A stretch of DNA of 64,000 nucleotides from Deroplatys truncata. Its lineage: Eukaryota > Arthropoda > Insecta > Mantodea > Mantidae. Each line of letters starts with the position of its first letter. The first letter of the stretch is position 1. The position numbers and the translations under genes are program-made. Under the pieces are notes generated by a model. That model made no database searches, was not told the origin of the DNA, and saw only the letters and a program-made list of their open reading frames with translations. Where the stretch lies: assembly GCA_030765065.1 (NCBI GenBank), contig CM060990.1, positions 456,094,321 to 456,158,320 on the forward strand, read 5' to 3'. This document shows, in pieces, positions 25,336 to 37,539 of this stretch.

Positions 25336-26329
25336 ATGCTCATCAGCATGGCTATGGTTATAATCTATGGGAAGACGCACCAAAATGAGGCTGAGGCTCG
25401 AAGGCTGTGTTCTGAACGTTTTCCGACGTGACGTCTGCTTTCTGCGCACGTTATTCGACGTACAGAGATGCAACTAAGAACTGATGGATTATTCCAGTTA
25501 TTATATGCTTAACCATTAATTTTTCTCATCGTAATTAGGGCAAAGAAGAGCGGCAGCTGACCTGGAAGTTCAAGGACTTCAACACAATGGATTTCGAAGG
25601 ACCGAAAATAGCATCCCTATAAACTGCACTTACACCAACAGATTTATGGGGACGATTTCCAGAATCGCGCAAGTGTTTGCAGAGGGCTCTTAAAGAAAAT
25701 AAATAAAAATCTAGATTTCGCCAGGTGGGTTTTTATGGGGAGATCAATAGTGTTTCGTCAATGATTTCAATGCGAACAAACACAATCTCCGGTATTGGGC
25801 TACTAATAATCCTCACTGCTTACGACCACATCACACGCATGCTCAGTGGAGTGTTCAAGTGTGGTACGGCATTTTGTATAACATCATTAGGCCAGTTTAT
25901 TTGGCCGCTAGGCATATTGGGCAGCTTTATTTGCAATTCCTCCAGAATGGGCTGAATATTGAGAACTTTCTAGAACACGTCCCAATTTAGCTAGCTTTAA
26001 ATCACTGGCTTTGGCACTATGGCACTCTATCCCATTATTCTAGAGGAGTTAGAGCAAATCTCAACAATGTGTACCCCGGACGGTGGATAAGTCATGGTGG
26101 TTGCATTCAATGGCCAGTGAAATCGTCACCTGGATTTTCTTCTTATGGGGATATATCAAAGCCAGGGTTTACGAAACGATACTACAAAATTCAGAAAGTT
26201 TAAAAGAAAGGATAAGTCATATGTGTGCTTCAATATCAGCAGAAATGTAAAAGACGCGTCCGTGCTGATACTAAGAGGTGCTTAAACCAATGCATCTACC
26301 AAGGCCAACATATATTTGAACATGTTTAG
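25336..26329 (+). pseudogene. DUF4817-type mariner-like transposase pseudogene
   Basis: The start, from an ATG at 25,336, reads VIIYGKTHQNEAEARRLCSE, then RFP. This is the helix-turn-helix DUF4817 domain that opens a group of mariner-like transposases common in insects. Later pieces follow the family order in other frames. HAQWSVQVWYGILYNIIRP is at about 25,843-25,900. FLQNGLNIENFLEHVPI is at about 25,936-25,990. NVYPGRWISHGG is at 26,068-26,105, where the family has YPGRWIGRGG before the third catalytic Asp; that segment is eroded here. SLKERISHMCASISAEM is at about 26,198-26,250. RCLNQCIYQGQHIFEHV, ending in a TAG at 26,327-26,329, matches the family's usual last residues. At least five frame changes or stops separate these pieces. 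The middle with the first two catalytic acids is poorly preserved. Terminal repeats were not identified. Confidence 0.75.
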
Positions 26330-26647
26330 TATGAATGAAGCCCTAATAAATATCAATTCAGTTTTAGCGCAGGTTTAAAGGAACATAAATATATAAAAAT
26401 AGCGTTTTGTTTAATCTTGTCAACCTTGTAGCACCAATTGTTGCCATATCCATTGTACTGATTGAAGATTAACTGTAATATCATTATGTGACTTAACACA
26501 CGTGCTCAGGTTTTTGCCCAGCTGCAATTCTGAATTCTTGTTTATAGGCTAATTGGTTATTAAATAACCTATAAAACACATAGATATTCAAATATCAGAT
26601 CCTGCGCACCGTGAAACGTCCTTGATGAAAGGAAACTTTCTCAATCC

Positions 26648-26713
26648 AGGCGGTAATTAATTTGTGACCCCTCACACAGCATGCAAGTGCTCTACCGACT
26701 GAGCTACGGGACC
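26648..26713 (-). other. tRNA-like sequence (SINE head or tRNA pseudogene)
   Basis: The minus strand reads GGTCCCGTAGCTCAGTCGGT and then AGAGCACTTGCATGC. That gives a good acceptor start, D arm and box A (complement of 26,695-26,706) with part of an anticodon arm. The second half lacks a proper GGTTCGA box B, and the 3' acceptor strand does not pair. It looks like an eroded tRNA-derived element rather than a working tRNA gene. Confidence 0.6.
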
Positions 26714-27581
26714 ACTCATAGCAGCTAGTGTTTGTTTTCAGGTATTGGTCTTTCGTTTAGAAAGGTCTCCTCTCTGTCGGTATGGAGTTCCCTTTACAGT
26801 TCTGCTTAGGCAAACCTTTGGGCATCCACGCTATTCGGGATTAACTAACTTTAACGAAAAACGTCTTGTGTGGGCCAGTTGGTATACATAGAATATTAAG
26901 ATTTGGTTAAAAATTCAGTATCGAATGCCCTTAATAATCAATAGATTTCGTATCAAACAGGGAAGCTGCAAGATGTGCTAAAAATGCCATGAAGTTTTCA
27001 ATCATATTCCTATTTGCTTTAGGCTTTCTGTATAACGACCTAACATCATTGATGATAATAATCGTGACCAGATGTACCGCAGGGATGTGTTTTATTAATA
27101 CTCCCAGCCGGATTGTTGGTTTTTAAAGAACAAACAAACATATAATGTTAATGCCTTCAAAGATTTCTGACAATTGTAAGCTCTTTCGTTCGTTCTAAAG
27201 TATTCATCAGCTTGACTCATTTCATTTATAAATAAAGCAGAATGCTGGTATGCATTTATATGTAACAGTGTAATTCTAATATCTAATACAACACAACATA
27301 TTTGTTAGGTGAGAATAGTTCGTCACTAGCGATAGTGTAGGTGCAAGCAAACACCTTAGTATTATAATACCGGGAACTCAATGATGAATTGGCGAATCGC
27401 TACAGTAGTGCGCTCTAGCGCTAGGGACTGGTTAAGCAATGTGGTGATAAAGTAAGCAATCTGTATGATGTGAAACAGCTGCATCATTTAGCAAGGATTT
27501 TATATAACGGTGAACAAATGTAGTTTTCTAGACCATAGGGGAGCAATGCTGGATGTTAAATTCTGGAAAGTATGTGCTGTA
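26714..27581. other. No gene recognised
   Basis: AT-rich sequence without motifs. The right edge is set by the LINE A tail on the minus strand. Confidence 0.4.
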
Positions 27582-27827
27582 TTTTTTTTTATTCAGTCAA
27601 CTTTATTATACAAAATTAGTATTTTCAATTTAGTTAATACCATACAAAATAATTCCAAAGAATTGAGGATACAATCCAGTGATTGCCCTGATAATCTAAA
27701 AATAACAAATAAAATAAACAAATGATAATAGTTTGGAAAAAGGAAAGTAATAGAAAGGTTTATAAGCCGAAAGGATCAATGTATGTTTTCTCTTCAGTCT
27801 GCCTGACGGTCGTTCTTCGGGCATGTT

Positions 27828-28960
27828 CTAGAGAATTTCATTCAATAAAGAGTTCTGATGGTCAATGAAGGATGTGAATAGTTGAGTATATGAAGACTGA
27901 ATAGCAGTTTCAGCTGTAGGAGTGCGAAGATATTTATGAAGTGTAGAATTGTGGATGTACCACAGAGTATCCACTATGATCCGGAGAGCCCGATTATGGA
28001 AGGTCTGAATTTTGCTGACTTGTGATTTGGAAGCTGAGCCCCAAATTGAGCACCCGTACATCCAGATAGATCTGATTAGACTGAAATATGTTAGCCTTTT
28101 GAGATGTAGCGTTAGAGGTGAACAGCCTTTGTTAAGATATTTGAGTTGATGAAGTCTGTGCCTCAGTCTTGTTACCAAAGAGGAGATGTGTGCATTCCAG
28201 ATTAGTTTTGTGTCTAATGTTAATCCTAAATGTTTGACAGATTCAGCTTGCGGGATGATTTCATTATTTAATTTCATTATGCTTTTTCTAGTTTTTGTTT
28301 TGTAAGTAAATGTTGCTAAACTGGACTTTTGTGGATTCATTTTAACTCTCCAATTTTTGGACCATTCATTTATTTTGAACACATATTCTTGGAGAGTGTT
28401 GATTGCTGTGTGACTGTCACCTTGGATGAGAATAGCTACGTCGGTTGCGTACTGCGATATAATTAGACTGTCACTTTTTGGAAAATCCGAGGTATATATT
28501 ATGTATATGGAAATGGTATCAGCAGCCCTCCGTGTGGAACTCCAGCTTGTATTGCTTTCGAAGGTGAATTTGAACCATTGCATTTCACAAAAGTTCTTCT
28601 TAATAGATAGAATTTATTACTAGGTAAATGGTGTCACTGACATGTTTAATTTTGTGTAAGAATCCAGCATGACACACTTTGTTAAATGCTTTTTCAGTAT
28701 TCAGGAGCATTCCATAGCAGATAGACTATTTTCAAAGGTATCCAGTATTATATCCACCACTCGATGCAACTGCTGAGGACAAGAATGGTTAGGCCTAAAG
28801 TCAAACTGAGTTAGCGGTATAAGGGCTGCAATGGTTTAAGCATATGAGGAAGAAACAAACTTTCAAACACTTTGGAGAAAATTGTTAAGAGGCTAATAGG
28901 GCGATATGAATGAGGATCTGATTTTAGTGTACCTGGTTTTGGTATCATTATTATTTTGGC
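27828..28960 (-). pseudogene. LINE reverse transcriptase pseudogene (palm, thumb and carboxyl end)
   Basis: The segment AKIIMIPKPGT (complement of 28,928-28,960) followed by SYRPISLLTIFSKVFESLF is the entry motif of jockey/CR1-like reverse transcriptases. After several stops and frame changes (28,583-28,860), a 251-residue open stretch (28,583 down to 27,828) holds IYTSDFP, then YATD at 28,440-28,451. That is the active-site box with the first Asp of YADD replaced by Thr, so the enzyme would be inactive. The thumb follows with VKHLGLTLDTKLIWNAHI and MYGCSIWGSASKSQV. The frame stops in LLNEIL; just past the stop the same frame reads PEERPSGRLKRK, a usual LINE ending, so this stop is probably a mutation. 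No RNase H domain is seen. Confidence 0.85.
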
Positions 28961-29522
28961 ATGCTTCTATGTTGTAGGGAAATAGGTTACTATAATTATT
29001 GCATTGAATATTTGTGTTAACATGCCAAAGTTTTTCTTGGAAGAGCTTTAAGCAGAGATACAGTTATCATATCGTGATCAGGAGATTTCTTTTCTTTGCG
29101 GATTTGAGCTGGAGTGAAGTGTATGGAGTTGGGAGATAGCTGCAGTGGTTTAGAAATGTCTTCAATTACTTGCTCACTAAACTGCGAGCTTCCAGGAGGG
29201 TTAGGTTTGAATTGTTCTTGAAGGATATCTGAGAAAATGTAAGCTTTTTCTTATGATGTAGTATACCATGTGTTGTTGATACGAAATGGTGGTATGTTTT
29301 CCATTTGTTATGTTAGAGGTTTAGTTTTCTCCCAAAGTGAGCCATCACTGGTATCTAAACACTATAGTGTATTTTGCATAGCAATGTGAATTATGGAGCT
29401 GACAAGTGGCGCGATTATATGCTGTTTTATGCTGTGGACATTTGTTTTTTCCCAGAGTTTGCGACAAGCGTAAGTTGTTTAATGTGTGGTGATGTTAATG
29501 CAGCAATTTTTGATTTAGCTTT

Positions 29523-29780
29523 TCAAAGTTTGTTGTTGAATAAGCTTGCGGCATATTGAATGTTTCCAGTGAGCGAATTAACAGCTATGTCAATGTCACA
29601 AGGAATTTTCAATGGCATTTTTAAATTAGTAATATTATCCAAAATGTATGTATAGCAACTCCATTCGAAAGGATGTTTTGTTAAACTATTATTAGTGTTA
29701 TTGTTGCTTCCAGTAAGAGAATGTACTGAAAGGAGTATTGGAAAGTGGTCCGAACTAAGCTCATATGTAAGTAGCTGCAA
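29523..29780 (-). pseudogene. LINE endonuclease carboxyl piece
   Basis: An 85-residue open stretch begins near the ELSSDHFPILLSV motif. Its Ser-Asp-His is the last catalytic block of AP-type LINE endonucleases. The stretch then continues into the linker (IDIAVNSLTGNIQYAASLF) that precedes reverse transcriptase in jockey-type elements. It belongs to the LINE at 27,582-29,790. Confidence 0.7.
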
Positions 29781-29790
29781 GAACTATCAA

Positions 29791-31284
29791 TGGAAACGTG
29801 ATTCCGTCTCCTCTTTTCGATTCCCGAAAGACAACAGCTTGTAAAGGATTTTGAGCAGTTCCTTTCCAACATGGTTAATACCAGCAAAATACGCACTTTG
29901 CAAAAGAAAAGAAAAAATGTATCAGGAGGAGCAATGTATCATATGTATTCGTTTACCTATATAAATATTTCTACACAACTATTTCACCTTATCGTGCCTT
30001 AGAGATTGACATTAGAAAGAAACAGTGCTTTTAGCTTTGTTTTATTCAATGTTTGCTAAGTGTTGCTCACTCTTAGACCTCATGGAAAACAAGGAAGCAA
30101 ACTTGCAGTTGATTACACCTTAAGTTTACAGAGCCACTCTTGAGTAACTATGTTCCTATTCTATCTACCGGTGTGATACACAAAAATAGGTTTTATACAC
30201 GCGCATTTTAAATCATTTTATATATATTTATTACTTCATTGTAAAGAACATTAATCACTTCTACAGATACGCGCTTTCTTCATAATTTGTTACCGGATAA
30301 TGTGTCTGTTCTTGCATATGCTATGTAACTAGTGAAGTATGGGTTAGAGCAGCTGTGAAGTTTTGTTTTCTTTTTCTGCCTAGAAGGTTTTAACTAGATT
30401 ATTTTTGTTGAATTAACGCACTGGCTTTTACATGAAATGAAAATCGTGCAATAAAATATAAACTAAAATTCTTTGAACTGCTCCATCAGTGAGCATTAAT
30501 ACAAGCAACCCACGAAATAGACTTTAGATGATTTCCCTTTAACAGGCTCTGTTTTAATGGGGAGAGAAGCCAGCTTCCGTTTTAGCAACTTGGATCTACA
30601 AAGACGATAACAGGATGAAATTAATATTTAGATGAGCCCTCTACAGAGCTAAAAATTTCTTGCCATTTGACAACAGATAGGCAAACCTGAGAAACGGTTA
30701 TTCGGGCAGTCTACGCTGCGTTTTAAACTCTGACCCAATGATTACGAGGCATGCGCATTTTGTACGCCGTATTAGGGATGAGTTAATGATTTTTTTATGC
30801 GTTAGTTGGAAGAGCAAGGGTTTGTGGCATTCATAAACCATTTTGGGATACACTCAAGTGGAAATATTTTTAATGTTGCGTCTTTGTTCTATATATAAAT
30901 TCAAAGAATATGAAACGACACTTTCGCTGTTGACAGCATTTTAAACATGAACACGCTAGTTATCAGACTTTATTGTTAAGTGCCTTGCAACTCGCATTTA
31001 CCGCTATGCTAGTTTCAAGCTGCGGTTTATGCAGCCCCAAAGTGCTAGGAGCATCAGTATGCCATGTAGCCAGTTCCGTACATGTAAAATTTGGGGAATT
31101 TCCTCTATTATCCATAGTAAGGTTTTTAGCGCAAGAAGTGTAGCTTTTAACTCTTAAGAACCAGTGCGGCAAATTCTAATTTTAGACTCCCATGAGGCTT
31201 TGTAAAACCCAAGTTTAAAGTTAAATCTGTGTTACTACAGTGCTTTTGGGCATAAACTTACCAACTTGACTGCCAACCTCAAGC
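29791..31284. other. No gene recognised
   Basis: AT-rich background. A 69-codon minus-strand frame at 30,963-31,172 is GC-richer than its surroundings but shows no motif. Confidence 0.4.
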
Positions 31285-31552
31285 CCACATGCGCAAGGCA
31301 GAGCTGGGCGATCATCCAGCCGATATGGGCAGATGATGTGGTCAGCACCATACCTACCCCAACTAGAACATTGGCTCTCGTGGCTTAAGGAACGCTGCTG
31401 TCATCGTAGCTTCTCAAATACATCACGATATTGAGTGGGCACCGGTCCTATATGTGGACCGAAATATCAGCATCCTCATGAATGGACTCGAACCCATGCG
31501 CATGCGCATTGCTCCGGAGCAGCACGCTCCAACCCACTACGCCATGGCTCAG
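31285..31552 (-). mobile_element. tRNA-derived SINE
   Basis: The minus strand opens with a tRNA-like head. Box A (TGGCGTAGTGGGTTGG) is the complement of 31,529-31,544, and box B (TGGGTTCGAGTCC) is the complement of 31,484-31,496. A GC-richer unrelated body of about 190 bp follows, down to roughly 31,285. The spacing of the boxes and the sudden GC rise against the flanks support a polymerase III-transcribed SINE. It differs from the pair at 14 and 17.5 kb. No clear target duplication was found; the 3' edge is approximate. Confidence 0.75.
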
Positions 31553-31762
31553 AACAACTTTAATAATAACCTACCGTAATTTTATATTTGTATTAAATGC
31601 TTCTGTTGACTAAATATTGCTGCGGTGACACTTTAAGCGAATAATTTCAGAATTGGAAGGAATAAAATTGCTATAACGATAAATTGCTACAATTTGTCAA
31701 AACATGCAAATTGTACAAACCCAATATACGTTGTTCCATTTAATCCTTGCTTCCAAATAATC

Positions 31763-31930
31763 TGTAGATAGATAGATAAGGTATCTTTATTGGTTTCAAA
31801 TCATTGAAGTTATTACACAAGTATTTAGTGCTTGGGTCCTTGACTGTACATGCATATTTAAGATAGAATTAGGGTGTCAAAACAAACAACAGAAAAAGAA
31901 AACAAAACAAAAAGGAACAAGAAAAAGGAA
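31763..31930 (-). mobile_element. LINE 3' untranslated remnant with (TCTA)n tail
   Basis: On the minus strand a pyrimidine-rich leader runs into ACCAATAAAGATACC (AATAAA is the complement of 31,786-31,791). It ends in TCTA units (complement of 31,765-31,778). The architecture matches the plus-strand remnant at 17,250-17,467. No coding sequence is left. Confidence 0.45.
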
Positions 31931-33047
31931 AATAGAGATAAATTACCTTTGTCTAACTGAACAAATTTCACCTAGCTTCGCGCACTTTAGCCAAAAAATT
32001 GTCCATGTTTCCCCAGTTCCTCTGTACACACATACAACATTACTAATAATATGTTGTTAATTATTACAATAAACGGATATTAAAAAAATAACTTCTATCT
32101 GTGCCCTATCCTTCCAAATTATCACACCTTTTTCACATACCTATCTGTTGTACGTGCTTCACACAAACCGCAGTGTTGCGCGAAAGATTTTGTCTTTTCT
32201 TCATTTCTGGGACATTGGTAAATCTACATTGTTTTGGTGAGTATTCTGGCATCTTCCCTGGCATTCCTCATAATTGCCTCCTTCCTCAGAAAATTTGCTA
32301 TCAATTTCTTCATCGTCAAGGAAGTTTTCGATAAGTTTACGCATAATTTCAGCTTCTGTTATGCAACTGCATATACAGTTCTAGCATTTTCCACGGAAAC
32401 AGTCACTCTAGTTGTCGAAGACTGAAAGGAACCTGAGAAACAGGTCATTATCATAGTGTTCGCACGGGATGTAGGAAATCCTCAGCAGAGAACGATGCCA
32501 AATGTGCTAAAACCCTATTAGTCTAAAGTGCCCATTTTCATCTTAATCAAAGGTTAAGAACATTCCAAATATATTTGCGGTGTCTAAACATTCCGCATCG
32601 CTCTCCCTCTAATTCACGGTTCAGTCTTTGTAGTGCATCTTCTTCCCCAACTGCCCTGAGGCGTTTGCTAGTGTGTCTGATAATGCTCTGTGCGAGTGGA
32701 AAGGTAAGGTTCTCCTTCACATTATGCGGTTTGTCTGCCAACTTAACCAAATGCCGCATTATATTGGCAAAACTGCCATTAAGCCTATAAAATCAGTTTT
32801 GAGCGAAAATAAGTGCTGCACTAGACAGGCGCTCTACGGAAACAATGGGGTTCGCAAACTTACACCGAAACCTATAGCTAACATACGGTACCCACATACT
32901 TCTATAATGTTCATTCAGATGCGGTCAATGCGCGGTAGCGATATGATAAAGAGCATATACCGCAGATCACTGAATGTTCCTTCAGGAATTTTTAAACACA
33001 TTGATTGAGCAAACAAAGTCCTATATTCTTTAATAATCATCATCAAT
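31931..33047. other. No gene recognised
   Basis: Overlapping frames of 63-111 codons at 32,100-33,008 on both strands carry no known motif. The minus-strand one at 32,547-32,759 is rich in Arg and Glu but has no recognisable relative. Confidence 0.4.
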
Positions 33048-33990
33048 CAGGGTTCAAAATTTGATGGCCTAAAAATGTTTGAAAATGGCTTATAAATGAC
33101 TAAATGTTTAAAGAAGTGGAATAATTACAACAAATGTCCTAAAGATGAGATTTACTTTATTGATTAAAATTAGTGTTTAGAAAGTTATAAATTAATTTCT
33201 GAGTGAATATGACTGCTTTATATACCTATCATGCTTGAAAAGTAAAAAAAAATAGGCATAAGAATTATGAAGAGATAATTTAGTAAATTAATCAAACATA
33301 GATATTTGTTCCATGTTGTTTCAAGAATTTGAAAAGAAATTTGTTTTTGAAGTATGTCTTATAATACTAGCTTTAGGGTTTTAGGTTCAAATTGTAAAAC
33401 CACTGCCAAGAGGACTTCACAACTATGGCATGACACAAGAACAAGGTGAATAGCAACCAGACTGTGCACATTTATTAACGCGAAAAAGGGAAAACTTACC
33501 TATCTCATCCCTGATTTGGGACACATGAATTCAGAACTGTAATTGAAGTTGCTCCTCTGAGAATAGCAACTCCTCCACCAACAAGCAACCTTTTCAGACT
33601 AACCATTAAATAGCAGCATGATTTTTTTTCCAAGAATGCGAATAAGGGATAAGCAACATCGCGTTATGCTTATATCTCAATGGATAGTGTAATTTCTGAT
33701 GTTTGAAAAGGTATCATTATGTAAAATGTCACTTAATAAAAACTTTTATATACTGTGACAAATCCAAGCAAATTACTAAATAGAGACGAAAAGGAAAGAA
33801 ATAGACAAAATATGTAATGACGTACATTGAAACAAATCCCCTAAAATAGAAAATGGCATAAAAGACAAAATATTACCTAATAAATATGAATTTTCATAAT
33901 TCGGTACCCATGTTAAGGATTTATCTACATATTAGCAATGTCCATGGCGCAAAATTTAAAAGACGGCATGTTATCAGAATCCCGGCCGTG
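33048..33990 (+). mobile_element. Non-autonomous terminal-inverted-repeat element, copy 1
   Basis: It matches the copy at 62,513-63,356 in the same orientation. Both begin CAGGG, share an AT-rich first third with TTAAAATTAGTGT and TTATAAATTAATTT, and share a GC-richer core (ACCTATCTCATC, then a block of CTCCTCCACC type). Both end in a TCAGAATC/CAGAATC block with GGCC. The right end read on the minus strand is CACGGCCGGGATTCTGAT, while the left end is more decayed. No transposase frame is present. The 8 bases outside each end do not form a clear target duplication here, so the limits are set by alignment to copy 2. Confidence 0.75.
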
Positions 33991-36900
33991 ATTATGATCC
34001 TAAAAATTCACATCTTTCTGAAAATGAATATAAGCTTCCATTTGGGTTTTACATATGTTAGGTAGCAATGATGATGAACGCATAACTAACATCCTCTCGC
34101 AATTTCTGTTACGCAGGTTTAGTAACTGAACAAGTAGGTGATTACCCCTATTGTTTTATTAACTGTTACTTGAAAATGTTCATGAGTTCATACAAAATTA
34201 ATTGTAAGGTTTCATTTGTTCTCATCTATTAGAACATGCTGTAGTTGTTTGAAGCATTGAAAAGACAAATCACAAATTTGTGGTTATAAATGAGTATTAA
34301 TAACTTAGCATGTTCTCAATCTTGTATTTTGCTTGTTCCAAAGGCACTATGAAGTACATAGTCCGTGATTTGTGTTTAATAATATTAGGTATATTGGTTA
34401 GGTTTGAATGGCTTTGGGTTATGTCTATGGAAATTAATAAGGGAACCTGATAAGAATTTTGTCATATTTTATTGCAATCGACAGCTATAACGAGGGAAAC
34501 AAGAAAATTCTCCTCTAACAATTTACTTATAACTAGCATTTAGGGAATGTTGGTACCAGAACGAATGAATCGCGCGGTTTACTTCTCCTGGCCGGTAGAC
34601 CGCAGAATCGCCATGAAAACTCTTCTGCGGTGAAGCCGCGTTGGAGGGTAATCCCGCCTGCTGGATCTACAGATACACCGCAGTGTAAATAGTTATCGCG
34701 CGGTATTTCATTTGGCGCACAGAAGCGTATCGGTCTATCTGGGGAAGCCTTAAGTTGTGCCTGAGACTGGCAACAAAAGGATAGCAGGGATTATATAAAA
34801 TCGCATAGAACAATTTTATTAAAATATTTGATAACCTGATCCTTATTTAAAATGGCCTTCATATATAGCAACTATAATTAATGTATTGCACTTACTGCTT
34901 AAATTTTGGGAAAAAAATAGTTTATGAATGTTTGAGCATTCACATAAACATAATCACATAATGTGAATTTCAATTCGAAAGCTGCAGAAATGCATTAAGC
35001 ATCTAATATTTATTTTTTCCGTGGTATGAATCTCAGCAGGCTGCTTCGAACCACGCTGTTCCTGTAACTACATCCACCATTATTTTACCATCCTGAGTTT
35101 ATCTGCAATGAGATGGGTAAGTCTGCGGCCCGCGGAGGTACGTGCTTGGGCCCAGTGGGTGGTGAAAGTGTGGGAACCCTCTGCAATGCCGTTCCCTATA
35201 CACGCACACACCTCCTTTATTAAACTCTTGGCCTACACACAACTCATCTAACAAGAGTGCTGTATGTTTCAAAGTTTATTAAAAATAAGGAAAGAAATAG
35301 TCGCTTCATGCACATTAATTTACTGTAATGTGTTTTAAATTAAATGCAAAATAAATCTCGTGTGTGGCCTCAGTGGGCCGCAGTGGAATTTTTATTCAAA
35401 GGACATTAGGACCGAAAGTGTTACGGAGGATTCCGTTGATGATTTTGAAAGTCACTGCGGGAAGCGCTGTTGCATTTCTTTGAAATTCATAGAATTATTT
35501 TCTTTTAAATTCCTACAAAAGAACAGAAAACTGTCATTATATTTTAACTCCCATATGTTTACACCTTGTTAAATACTTGTTTGGTTTGCATTCGTATTAA
35601 ATGTCGTTTCTATGTCCCTTTTGTGAGCTGTTTTGAAGGTCGTGTTTAAAAAGGCTGCCCATTTAAATAGTCTCCCTTTCCGAATTCTAAATCTCTCTTC
35701 CTCGGATATTAATTTCCTTACAATTTTATATCTCCTGCAGATACTACTAAAATACTTTTCCATGACTTCAGAATTTCATTTTGCATCTATATTCATGAAA
35801 ATTAAGCTAACATTACGAAACCTTTCTAATTAAAGCCTAAAGTATTGTCTTTACCAATATAAGGAGAGATTTCGGTTATTTTTATACCGTATTTGCAAAA
35901 TATGAAATCTTTCCTTGTATGAATACCGATATGTTTAATCCTTTCGCGTAACATAACATAAATCCTTTTGTCTTTCAGCAAACTAAAACCAAAATATCCC
36001 TGCACAGGGTTTTGCACAAGCATTTGCGTATACACATTTTGGTTTTCAGCTGAAAATATTGATATTTGAAATTATGGTTATAATGTTAATATTGCCCATT
36101 TTTGTCTTTGGGAGGATAAAGCTTTAACTCGCAGTTGTCACACGAGGAATGCATTTGAATTTCCTGAAATGCCATAGATTTGTTTCTGTTCATAATGAAA
36201 GCATTTATGCTCTAACCATTTTGCCTTAAGTAATACTTTGGACAATAGAAGTTTCTGTTTAGCCTCCCCTTAAGTAAATTTGATTTGATTCTCCCATAAG
36301 CACCTCATCTGAGCGTTTATAGTTTCAAACTATAACACATTTTTAAAACTATTAACTCTACAGATTTAATTTTGGCATGCGCCCTGAACACTTCGCATGC
36401 ACCTTAATGCCACCCAAGCCTATCGTAGCCATTGTTTGACGAGCGTGACCGACTCTAGGTGGGTGGACCTATACGAAGGAAAGCATATTGTGAAATGTAT
36501 GGCACTTAGCTCTTATTGAAGCTGCTGGAAGTGTTGTCCACTGGCTACAGTGGAAAGTATTTTACGGATCCTAACATTTGATTTAACTCCTACATAAATG
36601 GTGCAATTGCTACGGTTTGTCACATATTCTCAATTTGAGCAATATTACTCAGAAAGGTGTAAACACTCTAAGCCTATGAAAATAATAATTCCATCTTTTA
36701 TATGTTTAGTCAAATTCAACAAAAACAACTGCATTCAATCTAAATTAGAGCAATAAACATATAAAAAGTGTCGCTATAAAACACATGATCTTACGTAGAA
36801 CTAAGTTAATGTAACAAGTGATGTATTGTAGAGTGCATTCTTACTTCAGCTGACTGCCATAAAAGGGCAAACCCGAAAGCTTCAGGGGGTATCGGAAACT

Positions 36901-37439
36901 TACAGGAGTGTGTTTGACGGAAAAAGTTATAGAACATAGGAAACGTCTGAAAACCAATTATTTATATAAATAAACAAGCTGTGTGTATCTATCTGTGTGC
37001 GTGTATATATATGCATGCCTGTGTGTGTGTTTCCTTTTTAGAGAAGGGCAGGGATGAGTTCAGTTCTAACGTGTCAGCTGCTACGTACTTGAGTGACGTG
37101 CAGTGAGGGAACTGAGCGAGTTAGCAGATCCTTTTACCTCAATGGACATCAACTTTAAAATCAGCTTGTGCTAAAATAATAACGGTTGCAAGAAAATGTT
37201 AACCTCCAATCATTCTCTATTTACTGCTACATATTTCGGCGGTATGTTGGAATGTATACTAATTTACCTTAAAATAGATTAAATACTCGTATAGAAACGT
37301 CATTGATATTTTTCAGTTAAACTGCAATATATATGTTCAAATACAATACAATGGAAGTCCTACCAATATTCACGCATGTTAAAATCTCTTATTTTGTGTG
37401 GATCAGCTCCTTTACCACTTATTTGACAGCACCGCAACG
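33991..37439. other. Long AT-rich stretch with one GC-rich island, no gene
   Basis: A GC-rich island at about 34,570-34,740 contains a perfect 9-bp inverted repeat, ACCGCAGAA (34,599-34,607) and TTCTGCGGT (34,623-34,631). A second GC-richer patch lies at 35,100-35,190. Short alternating GT/TA runs lie at 36,980-37,030. Frames of 60-72 codons around 35,360-36,035 have no motif. Confidence 0.4.
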
Positions 37440-37446
37440 AGAATCC

Positions 37447-37513
37447 TAATCCAGGTAACCTTGACTTTGAAATGTTGGCACATGATGTTCATTGCTTCAG
37501 TCAACTGTGCTAC
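37447..37513 (-). other. Weak tRNA-like sequence
   Basis: GTAGCACAGTTGACTGAAGC (complement of 37,494-37,513) resembles the D arm and box A. AAGGTTACCTGGATT (complement of 37,447-37,461) sits where box B would be but departs from the consensus. It may be a worn SINE head. Confidence 0.3.
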
Positions 37514-37539
37514 GAAGCCAAGGTCAGGTGGCATTTCCT

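Larger units (their letters stand above)
27582..29790 (-). mobile_element. Jockey-like LINE, 5' truncated, with polyadenylated 3' end
   Basis: On the minus strand the element ends in AATAAA (complement of 27,602-27,607) followed 11 bases later by nine A residues (complement of 27,582-27,590), a standard LINE 3' end. Moving 5', it carries the end of the reverse transcriptase reading frame, the fingers/palm motifs, and the last part of an AP-like endonuclease (ELSSDHFPILL, about 29,730-29,762). Sequence upstream of about 29,800 no longer looks like endonuclease, so the copy is truncated there. About 2.2 kb of the usual 4-5 kb remain. It contains several stops and frameshifts and is dead. Confidence 0.85.

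Noticed and set aside
32547-33008. Overlapping 70-111-codon frames on both strands
   Set aside because: Opposing frames over the same GC-richer patch, none with a motif; the signs cannot tell one from the other.
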